From JACZUI01 sp965216725 (GTDB lineage: Bacteria; Actinomycetota; Acidimicrobiia; Spongiisociales; ZC4RG35), in assembly GCA_965216725.1 (NCBI GenBank), contig CBDCGI010000018.1, positions 124,001-188,000 of the forward strand: 64,000 bases of DNA. Reading direction: 5' to 3'. Shown in pieces: positions 36,530 to 46,266 of the stretch (the first letter of the stretch is position 1; every line of letters starts with the position of its first letter). Under the pieces are notes generated by a model. That model ran no database searches, was not told where the DNA came from, and saw only the letters and a list, made by a program, of their open reading frames with translations. Position numbers and translations under genes: made by a program.

Positions 36530-37246
36530 TCAGTGGATGACGGTACCGATCTCATCCCCTCGAATCGCCTTGAGAATGTTCCCGGCGGCCATCATGTCGA
36601 AAACGACGATCGGCACGTCGTGCTCTTTGCACATCGTAACTGCGGTGGTGTCCATCACCTTGAGTTCACGGGCGATGAAATCCATGTACGAGAGCTCGGG
36701 GTGCCGGACGGCCTCCGAGTTGGTCGCGGGGTCCGAGTCGTAGATCCCGTCCACTTTGCTGGCTTTCAGGATGACTTCTGCGTTCATCTCGATCGCGCGT
36801 AGAGCAGCTGTCGTGTCGGTGGTGAAGAAAGGATTGCCGGTCCCCGCAGCGAAGATCACGACGCGGCCTTTCTCGAGATGGCGAACTGCTCGGAGCCTTA
36901 TGTAGGGCTCTGCCAGCTCTTGCATCGTGATGGCCGACTGGACGCGAGTCACCACATCGCGCTTCTCCAAAGCGTCACGCAAGGCGAGTGCGTTGATGAC
37001 GGTCGCCAGCATTCCCATGTAGTCGGCCGTCGCTGGATCCATGCCTTTGGCGGCTTGCGATACTCCGCGAAAGATGTTGCCTCCACCGACGACAACCGCC
37101 ACCTGCACCTTCTCGTCGAGGGCCTCAGCGATCTCGTCGGCCACCCGGTTGACCGTGAGGGGATCTATCCCGTACCCGACCGCCGGATCGGCGAACGCCT
37201 CACCTGAGAGCTTGAGAAGGACTCTTCTTGCGCCGGGCTGTGACAT
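36530..37246 (-). CDS. pyrH: UMP kinase
   Basis: The 238-residue amino acid kinase-fold enzyme phosphorylates UMP to UDP. Motifs include VLLKLSGEAF at the start, VAVVVGGGNIFRG for nucleotide binding, and TGNPFFTTDTTAALRA. The DGIYDSDP segment and the MCKEHDVPIVVFDM end are typical of bacterial PyrH. It lies between tsf and frr, six bases before frr. Confidence 0.97.
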   Translation of the reverse strand: MSQPGARRVLLKLSGEAFADPAVGYGIDPLTVNRVADEIAEALDEKVQVAVVVGGGNIFRGVSQAAKGMDPATADYMGMLATVINALALRDALEKRDVVTRVQSAITMQELAEPYIRLRAVRHLEKGRVVIFAAGTGNPFFTTDTTAALRAIEMNAEVILKASKVDGIYDSDPATNSEAVRHPELSYMDFIARELKVMDTTAVTMCKEHDVPIVVFDMMAAGNILKAIRGDEIGTVIH

Positions 37247-37253
37247 TTTGCTC

Positions 37254-37862
37254 CTATTCGCCTATGGAGATCCTGGAGAATCGGCGGACTGAGATGTTCT
37301 CTCCCATCTTCGCGGCGAGCTCACCGACCATATCCCCGATGGAGCCTTCGTAGCGCTCGGCATTGACGAATTTCTGGTCGTAGAGCACGTTCTCCGTATA
37401 CCAGGACTCGAGCTTGCCCTCCACAATCCTGTCGATGACGTTCTCCGGCTTGCCCTCGGCGAGCGCCTGGCGGCTGATCAGTTCCTTCTCCTTGGCAAGA
37501 GCGTCAGCGTCCACCTCGTCCCGAGTGACCCATGACGGGTTACTCCAGCTGATATGCATGGCGATATCGTCGGCGATGCCCCGGAAGTCGTCGCTCTTGG
37601 CGACGAAGTCGGTCTCACATGCAAGCTGAACCATGACTCCCAGCACGGGCCGACCGCTTTGGAGGTGGATGTAGCTGCCTATCGTGCCCTCGGCGGCTTC
37701 CCGATCTGATCGCTTGGCCATCTTGGCCTGGCCCCTTTCACGCAAAAGCTCGAAGGCTCTGTCCAGATCACCCTCGGCGTCGGTGAGAGCTTTCTTCGCA
37801 TCCATCATCCCGACACCGGCGTCTTGTCGCAGTTTCTGCACGTCCTTGGCAGTAATCGTCAT
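37254..37862 (-). CDS. tsf: Elongation factor Ts (short form)
   Basis: The 202-residue protein recharges EF-Tu with GTP. The N-terminal UBA-like part (VQKLRQDAGVGMMDAKKALTD) and the TDFVAKSDDF core are clear. It is shorter than the 280-residue E. coli form and seems to have a single core subdomain, as in several actinomycetes. The start overlaps the rpsB stop as ATGA. Confidence 0.96.
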   Translation of the reverse strand: MTITAKDVQKLRQDAGVGMMDAKKALTDAEGDLDRAFELLRERGQAKMAKRSDREAAEGTIGSYIHLQSGRPVLGVMVQLACETDFVAKSDDFRGIADDIAMHISWSNPSWVTRDEVDADALAKEKELISRQALAEGKPENVIDRIVEGKLESWYTENVLYDQKFVNAERYEGSIGDMVGELAAKMGENISVRRFSRISIGE

Positions 37863-38587
37863 GACTCCGAGCTCTCCTCGTCACCTTTGGCCGCCTTGCC
37901 GGAGGCGATCTTCCGGCCTTCTTCGGCGGCGTCGGCAATAGCAGCCGTCACCAGGTCGATGGCTCGAATGGCGTCGTCGTTGCCGGCGATCACATACTCC
38001 ACGTCGTCGGGATCACAATTGCTGTCGACGAGAGCGATGATCGGGATCGAAAGCCGTGCCGCTTCGGAGACTGCCGTTGACTCCGTATTGACGTCAACGA
38101 TGAAGACCGCGTCGGGAACCTTCTTCATGTCGGCCACACCACCCAGGTTCTGCTCCAGCTTGGCTAGCTCACGACGGAGCTTGAGGCGCTCCTTCTTGGG
38201 AAGCGACTCCATCTCACCGTTGCTCTCCATATTGCGGAGCTCGCGCATGTAAAAGATGCGCTTCTGGATCGTGGCGAAGTTGGTGAGCATGCCACCCAAC
38301 CACCGATAGTTCACGAAGGGCATGCCGGCGCGCCCGGCATGTTGCGCGATCGAGTCCTGTGCCTGTTTTTTGGTGCCGACGAAGAGGACGGTTCCACCAT
38401 CGGTCACTGCGTCTTTGACGAATTTGGTGGCATCCTCGACCTCGGTCACCGTCTGCCGAAGGTCGATGATGTGGATTCCGTTTCTCTCCCCGTAGATGTA
38501 GGGGCGCATCTTTGGGTTCCAGCGCCGGGTCTGGTGCCCGAAATGTACGCCGGCCTCCAAGAGCTGCTTCATGGTTACCGCAGCCAT
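37859..38587 (-). CDS. rpsB: 30S ribosomal protein S2
   Basis: The 242-residue protein is a normal-length S2. The start ATG 38587 has AAAGGAAAT upstream and begins MAAVTMKQLLEAGVHFGHQ. The core NYRWLGGMLTNFATIQKRI and PDAVFIVDVNTE segments are typical. The C-terminus has a short acidic/Ser tail. It leads the rpsB-tsf-pyrH-frr-cdsA-dxr-rseP-ispG run. Confidence 0.97.
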   Translation of the reverse strand: MAAVTMKQLLEAGVHFGHQTRRWNPKMRPYIYGERNGIHIIDLRQTVTEVEDATKFVKDAVTDGGTVLFVGTKKQAQDSIAQHAGRAGMPFVNYRWLGGMLTNFATIQKRIFYMRELRNMESNGEMESLPKKERLKLRRELAKLEQNLGGVADMKKVPDAVFIVDVNTESTAVSEAARLSIPIIALVDSNCDPDDVEYVIAGNDDAIRAIDLVTAAIADAAEEGRKIASGKAAKGDEESSES

Positions 38588-38707
38588 GGGATTTCCTTTC
38601 TGGTTGTACCTCCGCAGGCGCGGCTTGTGCCGCACTCGGGGATTGAGTGACCCTCTTTCGGGACATGCCCGACCAGCGAGGGTGCGCATGCGTGCGTGAT
38701 GGGTCGG

Positions 38708-38713
38708 ATTGTA
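38708..38713 (-). promoter_or_regulatory. Possible -10 element of the rpsB promoter
   Basis: On the minus strand TACAAT lies about 120 bases ahead of the rpsB start, matching five of six bases of the TATAAT consensus. The -35 match at 18-base spacing is poor (TTACCC). If used, it would give a leader of roughly 110 bases for the rpsB operon. Confidence 0.3.
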
Positions 38714-38800
38714 CGAAACCTCGGGTCAGTTGGGTAATCGAAGCCGCCGGAAGCGTCTCCGCCGGCCGCATCATCCGGCTCGTCGGCCCAGATCACCTCG

Positions 38801-38848
38801 TCGAGTGTGCCTGTCCTCTCGCATCTTGGGTAGGACAAGCACACTCGA
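38801..38848 (-). terminator. Hairpin after the sigma factor gene
   Basis: A long hairpin pairs tcgagtgtgc with gcacactcga (10 bp), then after one mismatch tgtcct with aggaca (6 bp), closing a 14-base loop. It lies about 30 bases after the stop of the sigma factor gene on the minus strand and before the rpsB promoter region, so it probably ends the comM-dprA-xerC-sigma transcript. Confidence 0.65.
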
Positions 38849-38876
38849 CGGGAATCGCTGGGCGGTTGTGCCGAAG

Positions 38877-39630
<754 letters not shown>

Positions 39631-39656
<26 letters not shown>

Positions 39657-40503
39657 ATGTCCCTCTCAGGTGTCGGCGAGTCACCGCAGTGTATATCTGG
39701 GTGGTTGCCAGATCGGTATGCCCCAGCATGTCCTGCACGGCCCTCAGGTCGGCTCCGCCCTCGAGAAGATGCGTGGCGAAGCTGTGACGAAGCGCGTGAG
39801 GAAACGTGGCCAGCCTGTTTTGGACCACGCGGCGTATGCCTCGCTCACTGAGCGGAGCACCCCTCACTCCCACCCATAGCGCGTCACTCGCATCCGGACC
39901 TGCCAGCAGAAGCCTCCCACTGTTGACGTAGCCAATGACGGCTTCTCTCGCCGGTCTGCCAATGGGCACGCGCCGGGTCTTGTTGCCCTTGCCGGTCACG
40001 GTGAGCAGGTCGGATCCGACGTCAGACAAGGTCATCGCGGCCAGCTCGGCAACACGCAGACCTGTGGAATAAAGGACGTCGAGAAGAGCTCGATCCCGGA
40101 GCCCGACCGGACTGGTCACATCGATGGTCTCGATTGCATGGATGACCGTGCGGGTGGGCAGAGCATGTGGCAGGGATCTTCCCAATCGCGGTCGGTCGAT
40201 GGATTCGAACGGATTCGAATCCACGACAGCCCGGCGACCCAAGTCCCCGTAGAACGACCTGATCGCAGACGCTTTACGCGCTATCGACCGGCGTGAATAC
40301 CCGCATTCGGCCAGATGTGCCATATATCCGCGGGCGATTCGGCGGTCGACAGCAGAGATGGCGCGGACGCCTTCTGCATCCAGAAAGGTGAAGAACTGGC
40401 TCAGATCTCTCCTGTAAGCGGCAATGGTGTTGGTTGCCAGGCCACGTTCGTGCTCGATGCGGGTGAGATAGTCGGTCACGCGAGACTCAGCCCACTCCGG
40501 CAT
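39631..40503 (-). CDS. xerC: XerC-type tyrosine recombinase
   Basis: The 290-residue recombinase has an N-terminal core-binding domain (YLTRIEHERGLATNTIAAYRRDL) and the catalytic tetrad. Arg lies in STGLRVAEL, Lys in TGKGNKTRRVP, HxxR in HALRHSFATHLL, the second His in MLGHTDL, and the nucleophile Tyr in TTQIYTAV. Xer recombinases resolve chromosome dimers at dif. I start it at ATG 40503 (MPEWAESRV), with a GTG 15 bases upstream also possible. Position between dprA and the sigma factor is typical of actinomycetes. Confidence 0.92.
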
Positions 40504-40573
40504 CTCGAGGGAAGTCACGCACCGGATGCTATTGGCCACGGCGGTCAACGCCTCGGATTGCCCCGGCGAGTGG

Positions 40574-41410
40574 TCAGGCCGGCATGATGCGATCGCCGTT
40601 GCGCCGCACCCGGCCCTCGGCCTCGAGAGCGCCAAGTCTCGCCAGCGCCTCTCTGACCTCGAGCCCCCAATGATCGGCGAGGTCTTCGAGGCTCACCCCG
40701 GTCGGGGGCAACGCAAAAGAGTCAGCATCCTGACGACCGGGAGGTTTGCCGAGGAGCAGCGACAACTCTTCGAGAAGATCCTCAGGACCCAGCACCGGGA
40801 AGGCTCCGTCGCGAATCAGCCGATTGCTGCCGAACGAGGCCGGTCGATCGACATCCCCGGGAACGGCGAGGACGGGCCGGCCCATCTCGGCCGAGAGTCT
40901 TGCAGTGATGAGGGCACCGCCAGTCGCGCCGGCTTCGACCACCACGGTCGCCGATCCGATGGCCGCGATGAGCCGGTTGCGGGCTGGAAACCGCCATCGG
41001 TCCGGCGGTGTTCCGGGCGGGTATTCAGAGACCAATGCCCCGCCCGAGTCAAGAAGCCGCTGATAGAGGCCTCTGTTCTCTGCGGGATACCAAACATCGA
41101 GGCCGCTCCCCAGAACTCCAACCGCGTGGCCCGAAGAGTCCAGCGTCCCCCTGTGTGCCGCCGCGTCGATGCCGCGAGCGAGACCGCTGACGACGGTCCA
41201 TCCCATCTTCGCCAAGGTGGATCCAAAGGCATGAGCCAGGTCGACGCCGTACCTCGTGCATCTTCTCGTGCCAACGACAGCCACGCCGGGACTCTGACCC
41301 AAGTCACCCTGAACGAACAGCCGGGGAGCATCCTCCAGATCGGCCAGCCCGGAGGGGTATTCCGAAGTGCCGGGATCGATCACTCTGGGCTCATCCCTCA
41401 CGCCAATCAC
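40574..41410 (-). CDS. dprA: DNA processing protein DprA
   Basis: The 278-residue protein has the DprA Rossmann-like core: GVAVVGTRRCTRYG, SGLARGIDAAAHRG, and VVVEAGATGGALITARLS. DprA loads RecA onto single-stranded DNA during natural transformation. A winged-helix-like C-terminus (LEDLADHWGLEVREALARLG) is present. The start region overlaps the comM end by 20 bases, so coupling is likely. No other competence gene is in the window. Confidence 0.94.
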   Translation of the reverse strand: MIGVRDEPRVIDPGTSEYPSGLADLEDAPRLFVQGDLGQSPGVAVVGTRRCTRYGVDLAHAFGSTLAKMGWTVVSGLARGIDAAAHRGTLDSSGHAVGVLGSGLDVWYPAENRGLYQRLLDSGGALVSEYPPGTPPDRWRFPARNRLIAAIGSATVVVEAGATGGALITARLSAEMGRPVLAVPGDVDRPASFGSNRLIRDGAFPVLGPEDLLEELSLLLGKPPGRQDADSFALPPTGVSLEDLADHWGLEVREALARLGALEAEGRVRRNGDRIMPA

Positions 41411-42863
41411 CCCTCAGGCCCAATGCCTCAGCTACATGAGCATCCGAAACTCGAGCGACTCCTTCCAGGTCGGCGATCGTGCGCGCGACCCGCAACACGC
41501 GTTCGGCACCCCGGGCAGTAACGGTCTCGGATTTGACTGCTGCGACCACCAACGCCCTCCCCGAAGGTTCGATATCGAGAGTTCCTGGAGGCAACCGTCG
41601 GTTCAAATAGCCTCTCCTTGACTGGGCCTCCCGGGCCGAAGCGACCCGCGAACCAACAACGCTGCTTGGCTCACCCGAGCCGCCGGAGAACGAGTCGGGA
41701 TCGACCCGCCCGACCTTGACTATCAGATCGAACCGATCCAAGAAAGGTCCCGACAGCCGGCCCCGGTATCGGTCTCGGACGGCGGGGGGGCAGTCACATG
41801 GACGTCGCCGGTCCCCGTAGAACCCACACGGACACGGGTTGGCCGCTGCCACCAGTTGGAAACTCGCCGGAAACGTCACCGACGCTCCCTTCCTGGCAAC
41901 CGTCACGCTCCCCTCCTCCAGTGGCTGGCGAAGCGTGTCCAAATGAGAGCGGGGAAACTCCGCCAACTCATCGAGGAAAAGGACGCCATGATTTGCCAAT
42001 GAGGCTTCCCCAGGCCGCGGGATGCCAGAGCCGCCTCCCACGAGGGCCGCACGTGATGCCGTGTGATGCGGTGCCCTGAAAGGTGGCGGATCGCCGATAG
42101 ACCGGTCGAGCCCGGCGGCCGCCCAGAGCAGCGCAACTTCGATCTGGGCCTTGGCGCTGAGCACCGGCAGAATCCCTGGAAGTCTCCTGGCCAGCATCGT
42201 CTTGCCGCCGCCCGGGGGCCCGTGCAACAGAAGATGGTGGCCGCCGGCAGCCCCTATCTCCAGGGCCCGCCTGGCCAGGACCTGTCCTTTGACGTCGGAC
42301 AGGTCCGGACAAGACACAGCCCGGTCCTCGATCACGGGGCGAGTGGGAGCAGCGTTGTCGAACCCAGAATCGAGAAGTGACACAGCCTCTGCCAGGCTTC
42401 CTACCCCGTAGATCCGCGCACCGGGAATGGCGGCAGCTTGGGTGGACGACTCTTTCGCCAACACGCAGGGCAGGCCGCTGCGCGCACTGAGCACGCCCGC
42501 GCCAAGCGCGCTCGAAGCAGGGCGAACCGCTCCGTCCAGTGCCAACTCGCCGAGGACGATCACGCCGTCCGGTCGGGGTGCCTCTTTGCTTGCCGCCAAA
42601 ATCCCAAGCGCAATGGGCAGATCGAAGTGGGTCCCCTCCTTAGGTGTGTCAGCAGGTGCCAGGTTGACGGTTATGGCCCGATTGGGGAAGGGCAACCCTG
42701 ACGATGCAACCGCCGCCCGAACCCTGTCCTTGGCTTCTCTCACAGCTGTGTCTGGCAGACCCGACAACTTGAACGACTCGAGTTGACGCCCGACGTGGGC
42801 TTCGACGAGCACAGGGCTCACCTCTCCCCCGACGAGCGCCACCGACGTGGCGGCCGCGTACAT
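41391..42863 (-). CDS. comM: ComM/YifB-type Mg-chelatase-like AAA+ ATPase
   Basis: The 490-residue protein has an N-terminal Lon-like domain (VGRQLESFKLSGLPDTAVREAKDRV-type segment), a Walker A GPPGGGKTMLARRLPG, Walker B LFLDELAEF, and a cysteine-rich finger NPCPCGFYG...CDCPP. ComM is a hexameric helicase that aids branch migration in natural transformation. I start it at ATG 42863 (MYAAATSVALVGG), the family start; the long upstream frame overlaps the divergent cyclase gene. Confidence 0.94.
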   Translation of the reverse strand: MYAAATSVALVGGEVSPVLVEAHVGRQLESFKLSGLPDTAVREAKDRVRAAVASSGLPFPNRAITVNLAPADTPKEGTHFDLPIALGILAASKEAPRPDGVIVLGELALDGAVRPASSALGAGVLSARSGLPCVLAKESSTQAAAIPGARIYGVGSLAEAVSLLDSGFDNAAPTRPVIEDRAVSCPDLSDVKGQVLARRALEIGAAGGHHLLLHGPPGGGKTMLARRLPGILPVLSAKAQIEVALLWAAAGLDRSIGDPPPFRAPHHTASRAALVGGGSGIPRPGEASLANHGVLFLDELAEFPRSHLDTLRQPLEEGSVTVARKGASVTFPASFQLVAAANPCPCGFYGDRRRPCDCPPAVRDRYRGRLSGPFLDRFDLIVKVGRVDPDSFSGGSGEPSSVVGSRVASAREAQSRRGYLNRRLPPGTLDIEPSGRALVVAAVKSETVTARGAERVLRVARTIADLEGVARVSDAHVAEALGLRGDWREG

Positions 42864-42921
42864 GCATCCAACGTACGGAGCCGTTGTGCCGAGAACCAGG
42901 GGGTCGATTAGCTTTCGGGCC

Positions 42922-44634
42922 ATGACCAAGACCCTGGCCACCAAAGAGTGGGTCGCCCTGAACGCGGATGTCGTCGGGTACAGCAAGCTTCTCGCTGATG
43001 ATTTCCAAAGGACGACCACCAGAATGGAAGAGATCAGGGCACTGGTTACCGAGGAAGTCTCGCAAGGTGCTGGGACCCTGATCGACTTCACCGGCGACAA
43101 CTTCATGGCCCTTTTCGAGGGCGCCACCTCGGCAGTGCGAACCGCGATCTCGATCGCCTCCACCCTTGCACTTCGCAACGAGCAGGCGCCTCCGAATCAG
43201 CGGCTCCGCTTTCGCATGGGGATCGATTCAGGCTCTGTCACCCAGAGCGATGGCCACTACTTCGGCGACTCACTCAACGTCGCCGCTCGAATCCAGGCGA
43301 TCGCCCCCGAAGGCGGGTTGTCGGTCTCCGGCGACGTCTACCGAAGCCTCGACGAGCCTGCCCTCCGGTTCACCCCACTTGGCTCCAGGTCGCTGAAGAA
43401 CATCCCTGAGCCTGTCGAGGTCTTCGAATTCAAGGATCTCCCCTACGACCGGGTTGGTGGACACGACGGTCTCTCCCTTGCCACACCCTCGCTGGCCGTG
43501 TTGCCGATCCACACCGAGAGCGTGGCCCCGGAGGTGGCGGCCAGCGCCGGCGTGATCAGAGCGGACATGATCCATCGGCTATCGCGCATACCGCAGCTCG
43601 AGGTCTTCGATACCGGACCCGACGAGAATCGGCTCGGCGTTCCCGCCCGATACGTGATCGAGTCGGGGATTCACACTCTGGGAGACCAGGTGAGGGTTTA
43701 CGCCCAACTCATAGACGTCACAACCTGGAACATCGTCAAGTCGCACAGGTTCAATGCTCCCGTCAGCGAGTTGTTCAGCCTGTCAGAGAAGCTGGCTGAG
43801 GAAATCGCCCGATCGTTGGAGATCGACCTCGTCGTCGGCGCCCCCGCCGGCCTCTACTCGGAGTTGGACGATCCCGAGGCCATCGAGCGCATCTACCGCG
43901 GGTGGTGGCACTTGACTTCACTGACGCCGGAGGGATGGAAGAAGGCATTGGACCTGTTCGAGTCGGTACAGGAGTCCCATGCGGACCAGCCGTATGGCCA
44001 CTCTCTTTCGGCCTTCACCGAGTGGTACGGGGTGATCACCGGGGTCTCCAAAGAACCATCCGAGAGCCTGCAAAAGGCGTACGACAAAGCCAGCATCGCC
44101 GTCGAGATGGGAGATCCGACCGGCATGTCTGCGATGGTGATGGCCGCCGTCCTCATGTCCAGACGCAAGTACGAAGAAGCGCTCGACGTCATGGAGGGCG
44201 TAGAGATCGCACGACCCACTTGTGACGCGACTTACGGGATCGAGAGCAGCCTCAGACGCTACGTCGGCGACTGGGAGCGGGCAATCGACCTCTCAGACAC
44301 GGCGATGCGTCTCACGGGTGTCAACAAGCCCTGGTACCCGACCATCAAGGCGTGTTCTCTCTTCATGGCAGGTCAGTGGGAACAGGCCGCCAATGTCGCC
44401 GAAATGGTGGTTGAGCACCAACCCCACAACCTCGAGGCGCTGCTAGTCCTGGCAGCCACACAGGCCGAGCTGGGTCTGGAGAGGAGGGCCAAGGCGACTG
44501 CGGGAATGATCAGGGAGCGATTCCCGGCCACGGACGTCGAGCGATGGCTCGACCAGAACCCGTATCGGGACAGCGGTGTCGTCGACAATTGGAAGACTGC
44601 CCTCGCCAAGGCCGGTGTCTTAGACAGACTCTGA
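42922..44634 (+). CDS. Class III adenylate/guanylate cyclase with TolB-like and TPR-like regions
   Basis: The 570-residue protein starts with a class III cyclase domain. The metal Asp residues are likely Asp16 (NADVVGYSKL) and Asp59 (FTGDNFMALF), and the transition-state Asn/Arg lie in LNVAARIQ. The place usually held by the purine-specifying Lys reads Asp55 in my alignment. A TolB/FlgO-like segment follows (LAVLPIHTES, VRVYAQLIDVTTWNI) and the last 230 residues look like helical TPR repeats. Such proteins in rhizobia and actinomycetes are cytosolic and of unknown input. No cNMP receptor lies beside it. Confidence 0.88.
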   Translation: MTKTLATKEWVALNADVVGYSKLLADDFQRTTTRMEEIRALVTEEVSQGAGTLIDFTGDNFMALFEGATSAVRTAISIASTLALRNEQAPPNQRLRFRMGIDSGSVTQSDGHYFGDSLNVAARIQAIAPEGGLSVSGDVYRSLDEPALRFTPLGSRSLKNIPEPVEVFEFKDLPYDRVGGHDGLSLATPSLAVLPIHTESVAPEVAASAGVIRADMIHRLSRIPQLEVFDTGPDENRLGVPARYVIESGIHTLGDQVRVYAQLIDVTTWNIVKSHRFNAPVSELFSLSEKLAEEIARSLEIDLVVGAPAGLYSELDDPEAIERIYRGWWHLTSLTPEGWKKALDLFESVQESHADQPYGHSLSAFTEWYGVITGVSKEPSESLQKAYDKASIAVEMGDPTGMSAMVMAAVLMSRRKYEEALDVMEGVEIARPTCDATYGIESSLRRYVGDWERAIDLSDTAMRLTGVNKPWYPTIKACSLFMAGQWEQAANVAEMVVEHQPHNLEALLVLAATQAELGLERRAKATAGMIRERFPATDVERWLDQNPYRDSGVVDNWKTALAKAGVLDRL

Positions 44635-44640
44635 CATGCT

Positions 44641-44680
44641 CGAGCTTCGGAGCGCATCAATGCGGCGATGCCGAAGCTCG
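44641..44680 (+). terminator. Hairpin after the cyclase gene
   Basis: A 10-bp perfect stem (cgagcttcgg with ccgaagctcg) closes a 20-base loop, seven bases after the cyclase stop. It could act as a terminator, though there is no U run. The remaining 120 bases to the end of the convergent gene hold no supportable gene. Confidence 0.6.
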
Positions 44681-44802
44681 GCCTGACGACACCGCTGTTG
44701 GTAATCGCCACGTTGATCGCCGGTTGCGATCGCCATCGATCCCTCGGGCAGACTCATCGTCAGCGATCAGCAGGCCGACCGCCTCCATGCATTGGCGATT
44801 CC

Positions 44803-46266
44803 CTAATCGATGAAGGCCACCGACCCGCCCCGACGCGAGTCGGAGTGGGCGTTCAGCTCCTCTCCCGTCCAATCTGTTCCCACCACTCCCCCGAAGTACA
44901 TGTTGAGTTGGGGGTACCGTCGGAGAGCATCGCCCTCGAGCTCGATCTCGATCCCAGGCTCGACTGCGGCCCCACTCGGCCGGGGGTGAAGACGCGGGTG
45001 TTCGATCGCCTCCCTGATGTCGTCGCCGGCCACGATCATCCGGGTCAAGGTGATGGTAAGTGCTGTGGTGATGCGATCGGCGCCCGGCGAAGCCACCGCA
45101 ACCGACCGGCCGTCATGTGACGCGATTGTTGGCGCCATATTCGACATCAGTCGCTCACCGGGTTTCTGAATGTCAGGGCCGCCCGGGTTCAGTTCAACCT
45201 CACCCATCCCGTTGTTCATCAACAGCCCGGTGCCTTTTGGTATCACCCCGGAGCCGTATCCGGCAGAGAATGTCGCCGCCACCGCGCCACCCTCTGAGTC
45301 CATGGCGGCCACGCTGATGGTTGACGGGGAGCGAAGGCCGGAGGCAATCAAGACCCTCGCAATCTCGCTGTCCCGGTCGGGCGCCATTTCGAGGTCGCCA
45401 ACTCGCACTTCGAAGGCGTGACGTAGAGAATCGAGCCAAGTGTCGGGACCGAGAGGCGTTTCGGATCTGACTATCGATCCCAGGGCAAGAGCCAGCGCCG
45501 CTCCACCCACGGCCGGGGCGGGGTTCGTGAGCAACCGCCATCCGTCCAGCCCAACATCCAGGGGCCTGCGAAAGGCGACCTCGTATTCCTCTAGGTCGCG
45601 CCGGGTGAGCGCCGACCCGCGGCCTTCCAGGTCGTCGACGATCTTGGAGCCCAATTCGCCCTTGTGAAATGCGTCGGCCCCTTCTTCTCCGATCCAACGG
45701 AGGGTCTCGCCGAGGTCGTCGAAATACAAGGTCTCACCAACCGGCGCCACCTCTCCGTTCCGAAACATGGCTCGAGAGGTCTCAGGATCCTGGTCATAAA
45801 TCTCATCGCCTCCCTCGACCATGTAGTCATATGCCGCCTGGGTCATCGGGAATCCAGCATCCACGATGCCAGCCACGTCGTCGAGGATCTGCGCCCACGG
45901 GACCGCGCCGAATCTCTCGATGAGCGCGTGAGATGCGGCGAAAATGCCGGGTACTGCGATGGATCCAGGACCGACGATGGTCGTGGTGCCCCCGCCATAC
46001 GTCATTTCGACAACTCGGGTCAGCCGCTCCCCCTCGAATCCTTTGCCGGGCACGGCCATGTACCCATCCACCACCACCGGGTCGGCGCCTGGCACGCGGA
46101 CCGTATAGAAACCCCCGGCAGCGGGACCCGCCACGCCGGGCTCTACGCAAGTGGCCGTCAGGGCGGCCGCCACTGCGACGTCGACCACAGATCCCCCACG
46201 TTCGCCAACGATTCTCGCGGCCTTGGTGACGAGCTGCGACGGCCCAGCCACCACCAGCCGGCTCAT
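44803..46266 (-). CDS. Gamma-glutamyltransferase-like Ntn hydrolase
   Basis: The 487-residue protein follows the gamma-glutamyltranspeptidase fold: SQLVTKAARIVGERGGSVVDVAVAAAL at the start, a GPGSIAVPG segment, and the predicted autocleavage site in PSTISVAAMDSEGG, where Thr would be the new N-terminal nucleophile. A normal GGT has T-T-H-x-S-V at this place; here it is S-T-I-S-V, so activity is uncertain. There is no signal peptide, unlike secreted GGTs. I start it at ATG 46266, overlapping the enoyl-CoA hydratase stop as ATGA. Confidence 0.82.
   Translation of the reverse strand: MSRLVVAGPSQLVTKAARIVGERGGSVVDVAVAAALTATCVEPGVAGPAAGGFYTVRVPGADPVVVDGYMAVPGKGFEGERLTRVVEMTYGGGTTTIVGPGSIAVPGIFAASHALIERFGAVPWAQILDDVAGIVDAGFPMTQAAYDYMVEGGDEIYDQDPETSRAMFRNGEVAPVGETLYFDDLGETLRWIGEEGADAFHKGELGSKIVDDLEGRGSALTRRDLEEYEVAFRRPLDVGLDGWRLLTNPAPAVGGAALALALGSIVRSETPLGPDTWLDSLRHAFEVRVGDLEMAPDRDSEIARVLIASGLRSPSTISVAAMDSEGGAVAATFSAGYGSGVIPKGTGLLMNNGMGEVELNPGGPDIQKPGERLMSNMAPTIASHDGRSVAVASPGADRITTALTITLTRMIVAGDDIREAIEHPRLHPRPSGAAVEPGIEIELEGDALRRYPQLNMYFGGVVGTDWTGEELNAHSDSRRGGSVAFID

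Noticed and set aside
44668..44803. A short lipoprotein-like frame starting MPKLGLTTPLL with a lipobox-like IAGC
   Set aside because: The frame runs into the convergent gene with no domain, no ribosome binding site, and overlaps the cyclase terminator hairpin.
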